From assembly GCF_000412635.1 (NCBI RefSeq), contig NZ_ASTG01000005.1:186001-250000 (forward strand): a DNA stretch of 64,000 bases, given 5' to 3'. The notes below the pieces were generated by a model. That model made no database searches and was not told the origin of the DNA. It worked only from the letters and a program-made list of their open reading frames with translations. Shown one piece after another: positions 47,207 through 57,105 of this stretch. A program made the position numbers and the translations under genes. Origin of the DNA: Sphingobium bisphenolivorans (GTDB taxonomy: Bacteria; Pseudomonadota; Alphaproteobacteria; Sphingomonadales; Sphingomonadaceae). The first letter of the stretch is position 1; each line of letters starts with the position of its first letter.

Positions 47207-48397
47207 TTACTTAGAGATCGTGCCGACAACCCCGGCGCCGACCGTGCGGCCGCCTTCGCGGATGGCGAAGCGCAGACCCTGGTCCATGGCGATCGGTGCG
47301 ATCAGCTTGACGCCGAGCTTCACATTGTCGCCGGGCATGACCATTTCGGTGCCCTCGGGCAGGATCACTTCGCCGGTCACGTCGGTGGTGCGGAAGTAGA
47401 ACTGCGGACGATAGTTGGCGAAGAACGGCGTGTGACGGCCGCCTTCTTCCTTCGACAGCACATAAACTTCAGCGTCGAACTCGGTGTGCGGCGTAACCGA
47501 ACCGGGCTTCGCCAGAACCTGGCCACGCTCCACGTCTTCGCGGCCGACGCCACGAACCAGCGCGCCGATGTTGTCGCCGGCTTCACCCTGATCGAGCAAC
47601 TTGCGGAACATTTCCACGCCAGTGACGGTGGTCTTGCGGGTGTCGCGGATGCCGACGATTTCGACTTCCTCACCAACCTTGACGATGCCGGTTTCGACGC
47701 GGCCGGTCACGACGGTGCCGCGGCCCGAGATCGAGAACACGTCTTCGATCGGCATCAGGAACGGCTTGTCGACGGGACGCTCCGGCTGCGGGATGAACGA
47801 GTCGACGGCGGCCATCAGCTTCAGAACGGCGTTCTTGCCGATTTCGTCGTTCGAACCGTCGAGGGCCTTCACGGCCGAGCCGGGGATGACGGGGATGTTG
47901 TCGCCGTCGAAATCGTACGAGCTCAGCAGCTCGCGGATTTCCAGTTCGACCAATTCGAGGATTTCGGCGTCGTCGACGAGATCGACCTTGTTCATGAACA
48001 CGACGAGCTGGGGAACGCCGACCTGCTTGGCGAGCAGGATGTGCTCACGGGTCTGCGGCATCGGGCCGTCGGTGGCCGAAACGACGAGGATCGCGCCGTC
48101 CATCTGGGCCGCACCGGTGATCATGTTCTTGACGTAGTCAGCGTGGCCCGGGCAGTCGACGTGCGCGTAGTGGCGGGCTTCGGTTTCATATTCGACGTGG
48201 GCGGTCGAGATGGTGATGCCGCGCTCGCGCTCTTCAGGAGCCTTGTCGATGTTGGCATAGTCAACGAAGGTCGCGCCGCCGGTTTCGGCGAGAACCTTGG
48301 TGATCGCCGCGGTCAGCGAGGTCTTGCCATGGTCGACGTGACCGATGGTGCCGATGTTGCAGTGCGGCTTGTTCCGCTCAAACTTAGCCTTAGCCAT
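47207..48397 (-). CDS. tuf: Elongation factor Tu
   Basis: A 396-residue EF-Tu that delivers aminoacyl-tRNA to the ribosome. GTPase motifs [26 protein letters not shown] and NKVDLVDD are intact, and the start [18 protein letters not shown] and end [14 protein letters not shown] are typical. It is the last gene of the str operon, 137 bases after fusA. A small GC stem (GCGCCT/AGGCGC, near 48450) lies in that spacer. Confidence 0.98.
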   Translation of the reverse strand: MAKAKFERNKPHCNIGTIGHVDHGKTSLTAAITKVLAETGGATFVDYANIDKAPEERERGITISTAHVEYETEARHYAHVDCPGHADYVKNMITGAAQMDGAILVVSATDGPMPQTREHILLAKQVGVPQLVVFMNKVDLVDDAEILELVELEIRELLSSYDFDGDNIPVIPGSAVKALDGSNDEIGKNAVLKLMAAVDSFIPQPERPVDKPFLMPIEDVFSISGRGTVVTGRVETGIVKVGEEVEIVGIRDTRKTTVTGVEMFRKLLDQGEAGDNIGALVRGVGREDVERGQVLAKPGSVTPHTEFDAEVYVLSKEEGGRHTPFFANYRPQFYFRTTDVTGEVILPEGTEMVMPGDNVKLGVKLIAPIAMDQGLRFAIREGGRTVGAGVVGTISK

Positions 48398-48534
48398 TTT
48401 ATCCTACCTTCTAATCAAATCAGCTTTGGTCTGACCGCTCGGCCGCGCCTCGCGAAGGCGCGTCCATAGCAGCAAATTCACAGATTACCAGCCCCTAACC
48501 GAGCCGTTCGCACGGCCCGGCCAGAGAAAAATCA

Positions 48535-50628
48535 TCAGGCCATCTTCGCCTTGACTTCGTCCGCAACATTCTGCGGCACTTCGTCATAGTGGGAGAAGAT
48601 CATCGAGTAGTTCGCGCGGCCCTGGGTGAAGGAACGCAGCGAGTTCACATAGCCGAACATGTTGGCCAGCGGCACCATCGCCTCGACCACCTGCGCGTTG
48701 CCGCGGCTGTCGGTGCCCTGGATCTGGCCGCGACGGCTGTTCATGTCGCCGATGACGTCGCCCAGATATTCTTCCGGGGTGACGACCTCGACCTTCATGA
48801 CCGGCTCGAGCAGGGTGATGCCCGACTTCTGGGCCGCTTCGCGCATCGCGGCGCGCCCGGTGATTTCGAACGCCAGCGCCGATGAGTCGACGTCATGGTA
48901 GGCGCCGTCATAGAGCAGGATTTCGAAGTCGATGATCGGGAAGCCGATGAGCGAGCCAGTGGCCGCCGTTTCGCGCATGCCCTTTTCGATCGCGGGGATA
49001 TATTCCTTGGGAATGTTACCGCCCTTGATCTCATCCTTGAAGATGATGCCCGCACCGCGCTCGCCCGGCGTCAGCTTCACCTTGATGCGGCCGAACTGGC
49101 CGGTGCCGCCCGACTGCTTCTTGTGGGTGTAGTCGATGTCGACCGGCTTCTTGAGATATTCGCGATAGGCCACCTGCGGCGCACCGACATTCGCCTCGAC
49201 CTTGAACTCGCGCTTCATGCGGTCGACCAGGATTTCGAGGTGAAGTTCGCCCATGCCCTTGATGATGGTCTGGCCCGATTCGTGATCGGTCGAAACTCGG
49301 AAGGACGGGTCCTCGGCAGCCAGGCGGTTGAGCGCGACGCCCATCTTTTCCTGGTCGGCCTTGGTCTTGGGTTCCACCGACAGCTCGATCACCGGCTCGG
49401 GGAATTCCATCCGTTCCAGGATAATCGGCTGACGCTCGGCGCACAGCGTGTCACCGGTCGTGGTTTCCTTCATTCCGGCCAGCGCGACGATGTCGCCGGC
49501 ATAAGCCGCGTCGATATCTTCACGGCTGTTGGCATGCATCAACAGCATGCGGCCGATCTTTTCCTTCTTGTCCTTGACCGAGTTCAGATAGGTGCCCTTG
49601 GTCAGTGTGCCGGAATAGACGCGCAGGAAGGTCAGCGAGCCGACGAACGGGTCGTTCATGATCTTGAACGCCAGACCCGAGAAGGGCGCGTCGTCCGCGG
49701 TCGCACGGCTATCGGGCTCTTCGGTGTCGGGGTTGATGCCCTGCACGTCCTCAATGTCGAGCGGCGAAGGCAGATAGTCGACCACCGCGTCGAGCAGGGG
49801 CTGCACACCCTTGTTCTTGAACGCCGAGCCGCACAGCACCGGCACGAACGACTGGTTGAGCGTGCCCTTGCGGATCAGCTTCTTGAGCGTGGCGGTATCG
49901 GGGACATTGCCTTCGAGATACGCTTCCATCGCTTCATCGTCCTGCTCGACGGCAAGCTCGATCAGCTTTTCGCGATATTCGGCAGCCTTGTCGGCCAGAT
50001 CGTCGGGGATCGCCTCATAGGTGAACTCGGCACCCAGATTCTCGTCCTTCCAGATGATCGCGCGGTTTTCGACCAGGTCGACCAGGCCCTTGAAATCGCT
50101 CTCCGCACCGATAGGCAGATAGAGGACGGCCGGGGTCGCGCCCAGACGATCGATGATCGTCTGCACGCAATAATAGAAATTGGCGCCGGTGCGGTCGAGC
50201 TTGTTGATGAAGCACATCCGCGGAACCTTGTACTTGTCCGCCTGGCGCCACACGGTTTCAGACTGCGGCTCAACGCCCGCAACGCCGTCGAACGCGGCGA
50301 CCGCGCCGTCGAGCACGCGCAGCGAACGCTCGACTTCGATGGTGAAGTCGACGTGGCCGGGGGTGTCGATGATGTTCAGGCGATGCTCGGGTCCCTTGCC
50401 CTCTTCGGCCTTCCACACGCAGGTCGTCGCAGCCGACGTGATGGTGATGCCACGCTCCTGCTCCTGCTCCATCCAGTCCATGGTGGCGGCGCCGTCATGG
50501 ACTTCGCCGATCTTGTAGGACTTGCCGGTATAATAAAGGATACGCTCGGTCGTGGTGGTCTTGCCGGCGTCGATATGCGCCATGATACCGAAATTGCGAT
50601 AGCGTTCGAGCGGATGGCTGCGGGCCAT
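48535..50628 (-). CDS. fusA: Elongation factor G
   Basis: A 697-residue EF-G, the translocase of protein synthesis. GTPase motifs [23 protein letters not shown] and [10 protein letters not shown] are present, followed by the five-domain layout with the usual C-terminus ([20 protein letters not shown]). It belongs to the str operon rpsL-rpsG-fusA-tuf. A 153-base spacer with a terminator-like hairpin separates it from rpsG. Confidence 0.98.
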   Translation of the reverse strand: MARSHPLERYRNFGIMAHIDAGKTTTTERILYYTGKSYKIGEVHDGAATMDWMEQEQERGITITSAATTCVWKAEEGKGPEHRLNIIDTPGHVDFTIEVERSLRVLDGAVAAFDGVAGVEPQSETVWRQADKYKVPRMCFINKLDRTGANFYYCVQTIIDRLGATPAVLYLPIGAESDFKGLVDLVENRAIIWKDENLGAEFTYEAIPDDLADKAAEYREKLIELAVEQDDEAMEAYLEGNVPDTATLKKLIRKGTLNQSFVPVLCGSAFKNKGVQPLLDAVVDYLPSPLDIEDVQGINPDTEEPDSRATADDAPFSGLAFKIMNDPFVGSLTFLRVYSGTLTKGTYLNSVKDKKEKIGRMLLMHANSREDIDAAYAGDIVALAGMKETTTGDTLCAERQPIILERMEFPEPVIELSVEPKTKADQEKMGVALNRLAAEDPSFRVSTDHESGQTIIKGMGELHLEILVDRMKREFKVEANVGAPQVAYREYLKKPVDIDYTHKKQSGGTGQFGRIKVKLTPGERGAGIIFKDEIKGGNIPKEYIPAIEKGMRETAATGSLIGFPIIDFEILLYDGAYHDVDSSALAFEITGRAAMREAAQKSGITLLEPVMKVEVVTPEEYLGDVIGDMNSRRGQIQGTDSRGNAQVVEAMVPLANMFGYVNSLRSFTQGRANYSMIFSHYDEVPQNVADEVKAKMA

Positions 50629-50753
50629 GATGCTTCTCCGTTGCCGGCGCGCCGGCGGTCAAGTGAATGAGTCTTGCGGCTGGCCCCTAAACCAATCCGT
50701 CCGCCATGGGTAGCCCCACGGCGAACGGACCAATCTTCAAAACCAGAAGTGAA

Positions 50754-50777
50754 AAGCGGGCACCGGGGCGCCCGCTT
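50754..50777 (-). terminator. Terminator-like hairpin between rpsG and fusA
   Basis: Arms AAGCGGGC and GCCCGCTT form an 8-bp stem starting about five bases after the rpsG stop, and TTTTC follows in the transcribed direction. The U run is short, so partial read-through into fusA is expected. Further along, the palindrome GCCGGCGCGCCGGC (near 50643) adds structure before fusA. Confidence 0.65.
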
Positions 50778-50781
50778 GTCC

Positions 50782-51252
50782 TTACCAGCGGTAGTGCGAG
50801 AAGGCGCGGTTCGCTTCCGCCATGCGGTGCGTGTCTTCGCGCTTCTTGACGGCATTGCCGCGGTTGTTGGCGGCGTCCAGCAGCTCACCCGACAGGCGGG
50901 CAGCCATCGTGGTTTCGCTGCGGTTGCGCGAAGCCGTGATCAGCCAGCGGATCGCCAGCGCCTGGGCGCGCTCGGGGCGCACTTCGACGGGAACCTGATA
51001 GGTCGCACCGCCAACGCGGCGGCTGCGGACTTCGATGCCCGGCTTCACATTGTTCAGCGCGTCATGGAACATGCCGATCGGGTCCTTCTTGGACTTCGCT
51101 TCGACAGTTTCGAGCGCACCGTAAACGATGGACTCGGCGACAGCCTTCTTGCCGTCCTGCATGATGCTGTTCATGAACTTCGACAGCACGATATCGCCGA
51201 ACTTGGGATCGGGCAGGATAACGCGCTTTTCGGGGCGACGACGACGTGACAT
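50782..51252 (-). CDS. rpsG: 30S ribosomal protein S7
   Basis: A 156-residue S7, the assembly initiator of the 30S head. In E. coli it is the translational repressor of the str operon. The start [20 protein letters not shown] and the motifs [20 protein letters not shown] and [20 protein letters not shown] are diagnostic. It follows rpsL by 13 bases. Confidence 0.97.
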   Translation of the reverse strand: MSRRRRPEKRVILPDPKFGDIVLSKFMNSIMQDGKKAVAESIVYGALETVEAKSKKDPIGMFHDALNNVKPGIEVRSRRVGGATYQVPVEVRPERAQALAIRWLITASRNRSETTMAARLSGELLDAANNRGNAVKKREDTHRMAEANRAFSHYRW

Positions 51253-51265
51253 GCTTTAGTCTCCC

Positions 51266-51637
51266 TTACTTCGGACGCTTCGCGCCGTACTTCGAACGGC
51301 TCTGCTTACGATCCTTGACGCCCTGGGTATCCAGAACGCCGCGCAGCACGTGATAGCGCACACCGGGAAGGTCGCGTACGCGACCGCCACGGATCAGCAC
51401 GACGCTGTGCTCCTGAAGGTTGTGGCCTTCACCCGGAATGTAGGTGATGACTTCACGCTGGTTGACCAGACGCACCTTCGCCACCTTGCGGAGAGCCGAG
51501 TTCGGCTTCTTCGGGGTCGTCGTGTAAACACGGGTGCAAACGCCGCGCTTCTGCGGGTTCGCTTCCATTGCAGGGACCTTCGACTTGGTCTTCTGCAGCT
51601 CGCGGCCCTTGCGGACCAGCTGGTTGATTGTTGGCAT
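51266..51637 (-). CDS. rpsL: 30S ribosomal protein S12, Arg at the Lys87 position
   Basis: A 123-residue S12 at the decoding centre, first gene of the str operon. The start [16 protein letters not shown] (second Met of the frame), [16 protein letters not shown] and the end [11 protein letters not shown] are diagnostic. Lys42 (E. coli numbering) is present, but the second streptomycin-relevant loop reads GGRVRDLPG where E. coli has GGRVKDLPG. The codon at 51374-51376 is CGC for Arg. Lys-to-Arg at this position gives streptomycin resistance in other bacteria. The 358 bases upstream (51638-51995) hold no gene I can support and must contain the str promoter and leader. Confidence 0.97.
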   Translation of the reverse strand: MPTINQLVRKGRELQKTKSKVPAMEANPQKRGVCTRVYTTTPKKPNSALRKVAKVRLVNQREVITYIPGEGHNLQEHSVVLIRGGRVRDLPGVRYHVLRGVLDTQGVKDRKQSRSKYGAKRPK

Positions 51638-51995
51638 GAAGCCCTTCACCTTTTTCAGTTACTTTACCGCATGCATTCCCGCGTTCTTACCGCCCAGAAA
51701 CAAGTCGCTTCCAAACAGCAAAGGCCCCGGCGGAAAACCCGCCCGGAGCCGCAAGAGCACCGGCAATGTTCAGCTCTGATGCTCCAAGAGCCGAGTGACA
51801 GCGGACGAATCCCCCTATCCCGGACCTTTGAGCAGGCGCGCCTATAGCGATGCGGGGCGCACAGGTCAAGCAGCCGCACCCGCCAGCTCGTTACAGGTGC
51901 GATCCAAGATGGTGAATGCCGTCTTAGCGAATTGATAAGAACAGGCGATCTATTTTGCTGGCTCGCCGCCGCTAGGGCGCGCGCATGGACGATTT

Positions 51996-54275
51996 GTGAC
52001 TCAGCTTTCCACCATCACGGGCGAATATATCAACCCGGCGACAGAAGCGGCCTTCCAGGCGGATCGCCTGCCCGAATCGCGGCGCCATGCCCGGATGCTC
52101 TTCCTGCTCTCCGCGCTGCTCAACGCCCTCTTCCTCTTCAGCGACTGGCGCTTCATCGGCACGCCCCATTTCTGGATAGCGGTGCCCGCCCGTGTCGCGG
52201 TCATACTCTGGTCGCTCGTCTGCCTCTCATTTTGCCGCCATATGGTGAACTTCCGCGCCGTCGAGCGCATCTGCTTCGCCTGGCAGCTGGTTACCGCCAT
52301 CGGCGTCGCCTTCCTTGTTTCCTCGCGCAGCGACATCGCGATCTTCGTCCTCGTGATGCTGCCACTGATCTTCTATCTCGTCGTGCCGACCAGCTTTCGC
52401 GGCAATGTAGGCGGCGGGCTGGGCTGCGCTTCGCTGCTGCTGATCGGCTATCTCCTCCCCGCCCCGCTGACGCCGACGACGCCCGGCATGGTCATGGCGG
52501 TGCTGATTCTCCACTGCGGCATGTGGATCGCGATCGCGCGCACCAATCGGCTCCAGCGTCAGGAATGGACCGCCAGCCAGCACGCCCACCGGGCCCGGGC
52601 CGCCCTCGCCAGCAACAGCGAGACGCTGGAGCGCATGTTCATGAGCGTGCCGATCCCGTTGCTCGTGACCCAGCCCGACGGCGCGGTGATCCGCTTCAAC
52701 GACGCGGCGGTGCGCACCTTCGGGACGGAGGGCGACATTTCCTGCGTCCAAATGCTGGGCACGGGAACGAGCGAGCAGGCCAGCCTGCGCGACAGGATCG
52801 CGTCGGGCGACCCGATCGACAATTTCGAATGCCGTATCGTCGGCAAGGATGGCGTCGTCCGCGATGTCCTGCTCTCGACGCGCGCGCTCATGATCCGGGG
52901 CGAGGACTGCATCCTCTCCTCAATGGTCGACATTACCGAGCGGAAGGAGGCGGAGCGCCACCTTGCCCATCTGGCGATGACGGACGCGCTGACCGGTCTT
53001 GCCAACCGCTCGCATTTCATGGCCACGCTGGGTCAGTCGGCGATCGCCACCGGCCGCTCGGGCGGACAGATGGCGGTCGTGCTGATCGACGTGGACGAGT
53101 TCAAGCGCATCAACGACAGCGCGGGTCATGACGCCGGCGACGCGCTGCTCTGTGCGGTAGCGGAGCGCCTGCGCCAGGCCGTCCGGCCCGGCGATCTGGT
53201 CGCGCGCATGGGCGGCGACGAATTCGCCGTCCTGCTCACCCGCCTGCGCACGGCCGCCGACCTCGACACCATTCTCGCCCGCATGACCGATCAGCTGCAC
53301 CAGCCGCTTTGCTATGGTACGCGCGACATCGACTGCCGCGTCAGCATGGGGGTCGCGCTCTTCCCCGAACATGCCGGCGACATCGCCGACCTGATGAAAC
53401 ATGCCGACATCGCCCTTTATGAAGCGAAGAATGGCGGCCGCGGCCGGGCCTGCCTCTTCGAACCCGGCCTGCTCGAACGCTGGCAGCGCGAGGCGCGGAT
53501 GCTGGAGCGCGCCCGCGAGGCGCTCGTCCACGCTCCGCCGACGCCCTGGTATCAGCCCAAGGTGGACCTGGCGACAGGCCAAGTCATCGGCTTTGAGGCC
53601 CTGCTGCGCTGCGTCCGCGACAACGGCTCGATCATCATGCCCGGCGAGATTTCCGCCGCCTTCGAACATTCCGAACTGGGCCGCGTGATCACCGAACGCA
53701 TGCTGGCGCAGGTTCTGGCGGATTGCCGCCGCTGGCAGGACCAGGGAATCGATTTCGGCCATGTCGCCATCAATGTGCCCGGCGTCGAACTGCATGACGG
53801 CAGCTTCCCCGACCGTCTGCTCGGCCAGCTTGAAACGGCTGGAGTTTCCTCCCGGCGCATCGAACTGGAAATCACCGAATCCGTCTTCCTCGGCCGCAAC
53901 GTCGAGGTGGTGGAGCGCAGCCTTCATCGTTTGAGCGCCGCGGGCATCTCCATCGCGCTGGATGATTTCGGCACCGGCTACGCCTCCCTCTCACACCTCA
54001 AGCAGTTTCCCATCGACATCATCAAGATCGACCGGCGCTTCGTGCGCGACCTGGAAACCGATCCCGAGGACGCCGCCATCGTCCGCACCGTCCTGAACCT
54101 CGCCTATAGCCTGGGCATCCGCACTGTGGCGGAGGGCGTCGAGAACGTCCGGCAGCTGGAATATCTGCGCGCGGGCGGCTGTCATTATGGTCAGGGTTTC
54201 CATTTCGGCGCCGCTGCTCCGGCGGTAGAAGTACCAAGCCTTGTCGAGCGAGCACGCGCGATCGAGCCGACCTGA
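51996..54275 (+). CDS. Membrane-bound PAS-GGDEF-EAL cyclic-di-GMP protein
   Basis: A 759-residue protein starting at GTG. Residues about 30-185 contain five to six hydrophobic helices (ARMLFLLSALLNALFLF, FVLVMLPLIFYLVV, VMAVLILHCGMWIAI). A PAS domain follows (ERMFMSVPIPLLVTQPDG), then a GGDEF domain with an intact ARMGGDEFAVL site and an EAL domain with GFEALLR, ELEITESVF and LDDFGTGYASL. Both catalytic motifs look intact, so it could make or degrade cyclic di-GMP, or switch between the two. The environmental signal is unknown. Its start faces away from the ribosomal locus. Confidence 0.93.
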   Translation: MTQLSTITGEYINPATEAAFQADRLPESRRHARMLFLLSALLNALFLFSDWRFIGTPHFWIAVPARVAVILWSLVCLSFCRHMVNFRAVERICFAWQLVTAIGVAFLVSSRSDIAIFVLVMLPLIFYLVVPTSFRGNVGGGLGCASLLLIGYLLPAPLTPTTPGMVMAVLILHCGMWIAIARTNRLQRQEWTASQHAHRARAALASNSETLERMFMSVPIPLLVTQPDGAVIRFNDAAVRTFGTEGDISCVQMLGTGTSEQASLRDRIASGDPIDNFECRIVGKDGVVRDVLLSTRALMIRGEDCILSSMVDITERKEAERHLAHLAMTDALTGLANRSHFMATLGQSAIATGRSGGQMAVVLIDVDEFKRINDSAGHDAGDALLCAVAERLRQAVRPGDLVARMGGDEFAVLLTRLRTAADLDTILARMTDQLHQPLCYGTRDIDCRVSMGVALFPEHAGDIADLMKHADIALYEAKNGGRGRACLFEPGLLERWQREARMLERAREALVHAPPTPWYQPKVDLATGQVIGFEALLRCVRDNGSIIMPGEISAAFEHSELGRVITERMLAQVLADCRRWQDQGIDFGHVAINVPGVELHDGSFPDRLLGQLETAGVSSRRIELEITESVFLGRNVEVVERSLHRLSAAGISIALDDFGTGYASLSHLKQFPIDIIKIDRRFVRDLETDPEDAAIVRTVLNLAYSLGIRTVAEGVENVRQLEYLRAGGCHYGQGFHFGAAAPAVEVPSLVERARAIEPT

Positions 54276-54424
54276 ATTTTTTTCGTTCGCGCCGGAACCA
54301 GTCGGGCAAAAGCACGTTTCATCCGACCCTCGTTTCGACTCGTCACGAGTCCGCCGTCCCGGATTCGCGCGCCGGTCATTCTTTTGTTAGCGGCCCGACT
54401 CAGTTAGTAGACGCGGGGTCGCAA

Positions 54425-55609
54425 TTGATACAGCAGAGCAAGAAGAGGGCCGCCACCCTCTGGACGCGGGTGACTGCGCTGTGCCCGGAGCGAGAGATCC
54501 TTCTGCGCTCGCGCGGCCAGGTGAAATCCATCCATCTTTCGCGCCGCACCCAGCTGGTCGCCGCCGGCCTCACGTCCAGCGCGCTCATCGGGCTGGCAGG
54601 TCTGACCGCATCCATGGCGATCGGCAGCGCACAGGTGGAGCAGGAACGCGCGGCTCTCGCCGCCAAGGGGCAGGCCGTCGCCACCACCGCCAGCAAGGTT
54701 GAAGCCTATCGCCAGTCCGTCGACCGCCTCGCCCAGAAGCTGGAGCAGCGGCAGGACTTCATGGATGATCTCTACCGCACCCATTTCGGCAAGGATGATG
54801 CGGAAAGCGCCTCTGCCGTCGTCGGGGCTGGGGAGGACGACCAAAAGGCGAGCGCAGGCAAGCAGCCCGCGCGGATCAGCACCGCTCCCGAAGCCGCTCC
54901 GCTGCTCAAGATCGACGCGCGCCAGCGCCGTTTCGCCGCCCTCCTCACCACCGCAGTCAAGCAGCGCGCCGACAAGGCCGCCGCCGCGATCCGCAGCTTC
55001 GGCCTTAGCCCTGACGCGCTGGCGCGCACCGCCGCCCGCGCGCAGGGCGGCCCATTCGTGCCGTGGGGGGGGAAGGACGAGATGCCGGACGAGTTCGAGC
55101 AACTCGCCAAGGCACTCTCCCGCATGGAGTTCCTGGAAAGCAGCCTGCTCACCATCCCGTCGGGCAAGCCGACCGCCACGCCGATGCTCAGCAGCAGCTA
55201 TGGCTATCGCAGCGATCCGTTCAACGGCCATGCGGCCTTCCATGCCGGGCTCGATTTCCCCGGCCATAACGGCCAGCCCATCCTCGCCGCCGCCTCGGGC
55301 CGCATCAGCTTCGTTGGCCAGCGCAGCGGCTATGGCAATGTGGTGGAAGTGACACACGGCAACGGCCTCATGACCCGCTACGCGCATCTCTCCGGCTTTG
55401 ACGCCCATGTGGGCGAGCAGGTTGCGCGCGGCGAGAAGATCGCCCGCATGGGATCGACGGGCCGCTCGACCGGGCCGCACCTCCATTTCGAGGTGCGGGT
55501 GAACGGCGCTCCCATCAATCCGCGCCGCTTTCTGGAGGCGCGGCAGGATGTGCTGAAGGTGCAGCAGGTCGCCACCGCGCGCCTCGCCGATATCGCCAAC
55601 CGGGGTTAG
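54425..55609 (+). CDS. M23 family metallopeptidase (LytM domain), TTG start
   Basis: A 394-residue envelope protein. The N-terminus contains the alphaproteobacterial motif PEREILLRSRGQVKSIHLSR, one membrane anchor (about residues 45-65) and a coiled coil. The LytM domain begins GYRSDPFNGHAAFHAGLDFP. All metal ligands are there: His and Asp in HAGLDF and the HLHFE motif. It should therefore be an active peptidoglycan endopeptidase in the periplasm, unlike the EnvC-type protein at the left edge. No ATG fits the conserved N-terminus; TTG at 54425 is the likely start. It is convergent with comM. Confidence 0.9.
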   Translation: MIQQSKKRAATLWTRVTALCPEREILLRSRGQVKSIHLSRRTQLVAAGLTSSALIGLAGLTASMAIGSAQVEQERAALAAKGQAVATTASKVEAYRQSVDRLAQKLEQRQDFMDDLYRTHFGKDDAESASAVVGAGEDDQKASAGKQPARISTAPEAAPLLKIDARQRRFAALLTTAVKQRADKAAAAIRSFGLSPDALARTAARAQGGPFVPWGGKDEMPDEFEQLAKALSRMEFLESSLLTIPSGKPTATPMLSSSYGYRSDPFNGHAAFHAGLDFPGHNGQPILAAASGRISFVGQRSGYGNVVEVTHGNGLMTRYAHLSGFDAHVGEQVARGEKIARMGSTGRSTGPHLHFEVRVNGAPINPRRFLEARQDVLKVQQVATARLADIANRG

Positions 55610-55640
55610 CGGCGCGCCCGAACGGTTATCGGGCCGATTG

Positions 55641-57056
55641 TCAGTTAACCGGCGCCCGCCGTCGGTAGCTCAGCGCTTCGGCGACATGCACTCGCCCGAC
55701 GCGCTCCGCGCCTGCCAGATCGGCGATCGTCCGGGCCACTCGCAGCACCCGTGTATAGCCGCGCGCCGACAGCTTCATCGCGGCGGCCGCCTGCGCCAGC
55801 AGCTCGCGCCCGGCCTGGTCGGGTCCAGCCACATCCTCCAGCCGTTCGCCGTCCACCTCCGCATTGGTGCGCACGGCAGTGCCCTCATAGCGCCGCGTCT
55901 GTAGCCGGCGCGCAGCCGCCACCCGCGCCGCCACTTCGGCCGAGCCTTCGGTCGGCGGCGGCAGGACCAGATCGGCGGCGGTCACCGCCTGCACCTCGAC
56001 ATGCAGGTCGATGCGGTCCAGCAGCGGCCCCGACACCTTGGCCTGATAGTCGGCGGCGCAGCGCGGCGCCCTTGAGCAAGCCAGCGCCGGATCGCCCAGA
56101 TGGCCGCAGCGGCACGGGTTCATCGCCGCGATCAGCTGCACCCGTGCCGGGAAGGTCACATGGGCGTTGGCGCGCGCGACTGTGACCTCGCCCGTCTCCA
56201 GCGGCTGCCGCAGGGAGTCGAGAACGGTGCGCTGGAACTCCGGGAGTTCGTCGAGGAACAGCACGCCCAGATGCGCCATGCTGACCTCGCCCGGCCGCGC
56301 CTTGTGCCCGCCGCCGACCAGCGCCGCCATCGATGCGCTATGGTGGGGATTGCGGAAGGGCCGCGCCCGGCTGATCCGCCCGCCCTCCAGCGTGCCCGCG
56401 ACGCTCGCCACCATGGATGTTTCCAGCGCCTCGCCCGGCGTCAGTTCGGGCAGAATGCCGGGCAGGCAGCTCGCCATCAGCGACTTGCCCGCGCCGGGAG
56501 GCCCGACCATCAGGAGGTTGTGTCCGCCGGCCGCCGCAATCTCCAGCGCGCGCTTCGCCGTTTCCTGCCCCTTGACCTGGCGCAGGTCGGCGCTGCGAAC
56601 CGGCGGCGCGACCTCCCCCGGCTGGGGTGGGGACAGCGCGGCACTGCCCTTGAAATGGTTGAGCAAGCCCAGCAGGTCGGGCGCGGCGATCACTTCCACC
56701 TGCCCGGCCCAGGCCGCTTCCGCCCCTTGCGTCACGGGGCAGACCAGGCCCAGTTCCCGCTCGCCCGCATGCAACGCCGCGAGCAGCACGCCGGGCGTGG
56801 AGGCGATCCGCCCGTCAAGCCCCAGTTCGCCCACGACGACATAGCCGGCCAGCGTCTCGGCATCGATCACGCCCATGGCGCCGAGCAGAGCCAGCGCGAT
56901 CGGCAGGTCGAAATGCGACCCTTCCTTGGGCAGATCGGCCGGCGACAGATTGACGGTGATGCGCTTGGGCGGAAGCGAGAGGCCTATCGCGGCGACGGCG
57001 TTGCGCACCCGCTCCCGGCTTTCGGCGACGGCCTTGTCCGGCAGGCCGACGACAAT
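55641..57056 (-). pseudogene. comM: comM (YifB/Mg-chelatase-like AAA ATPase), 5' end removed by prophage insertion
   Basis: About 470 codons of a family normally near 500 residues. The P-loop GPPGAGKSLMASCLPG, GVLFLDELPEF, AAMNPCRCGH and DRIDLHVEVQAV are intact. Upstream of the GTG at 57008 the frame continues with family sequence, IVVGLPDKAVAESRERV, and homology ends at 57056. The following codons lead to a stop without a start. Roughly the first 30-35 codons (usually up to LPSFT) and the promoter are therefore missing and the integrase gene starts 50 bases further on. ComM is a hexameric helicase that extends DNA integration in natural transformation; it is expected to be inactive here. Confidence 0.9.
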
Positions 57057-57070
57057 ACTTGTATAAGCGC
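57045..57070. other. Left attachment junction (attL) of the prophage in comM
   Basis: Chromosomal comM sequence (codons for IVVGLPD) stops matching the family at 57056, and AT-richer foreign sequence begins. The crossover of the serine integrase must lie within a few bases of this point. The exact core cannot be fixed without the right junction, which is outside the window. Confidence 0.75.
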
Positions 57071-57104
57071 AAACACTGTTAACGACTGCGCGTTAAGGTG
57101 TTTG
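57070..57104. promoter_or_regulatory. Dyad symmetry covering the integrase ribosome binding site
   Basis: The plus strand reads CAAACAC-TG-TTAACG-ACTGCG-CGTTAA-G-GTGTTTG (shown with hyphens between arms and linkers). Both the outer 7-base and inner 6-base arms pair perfectly. The right arm contains AAGGTG, the likely Shine-Dalgarno sequence, and ends two bases before the integrase ATG. In DNA it could be an operator or part of an integrase binding site. In RNA it would fold into a hairpin that hides the ribosome binding site. Confidence 0.75.
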
Positions 57105-57105
57105 A

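Noticed and set aside
48895..50670. A 591-codon plus-strand frame opposite fusA
   Set aside because: Codon-aligned antisense of fusA; composition (Asp, Arg, His, Val rich) is typical of such shadows.
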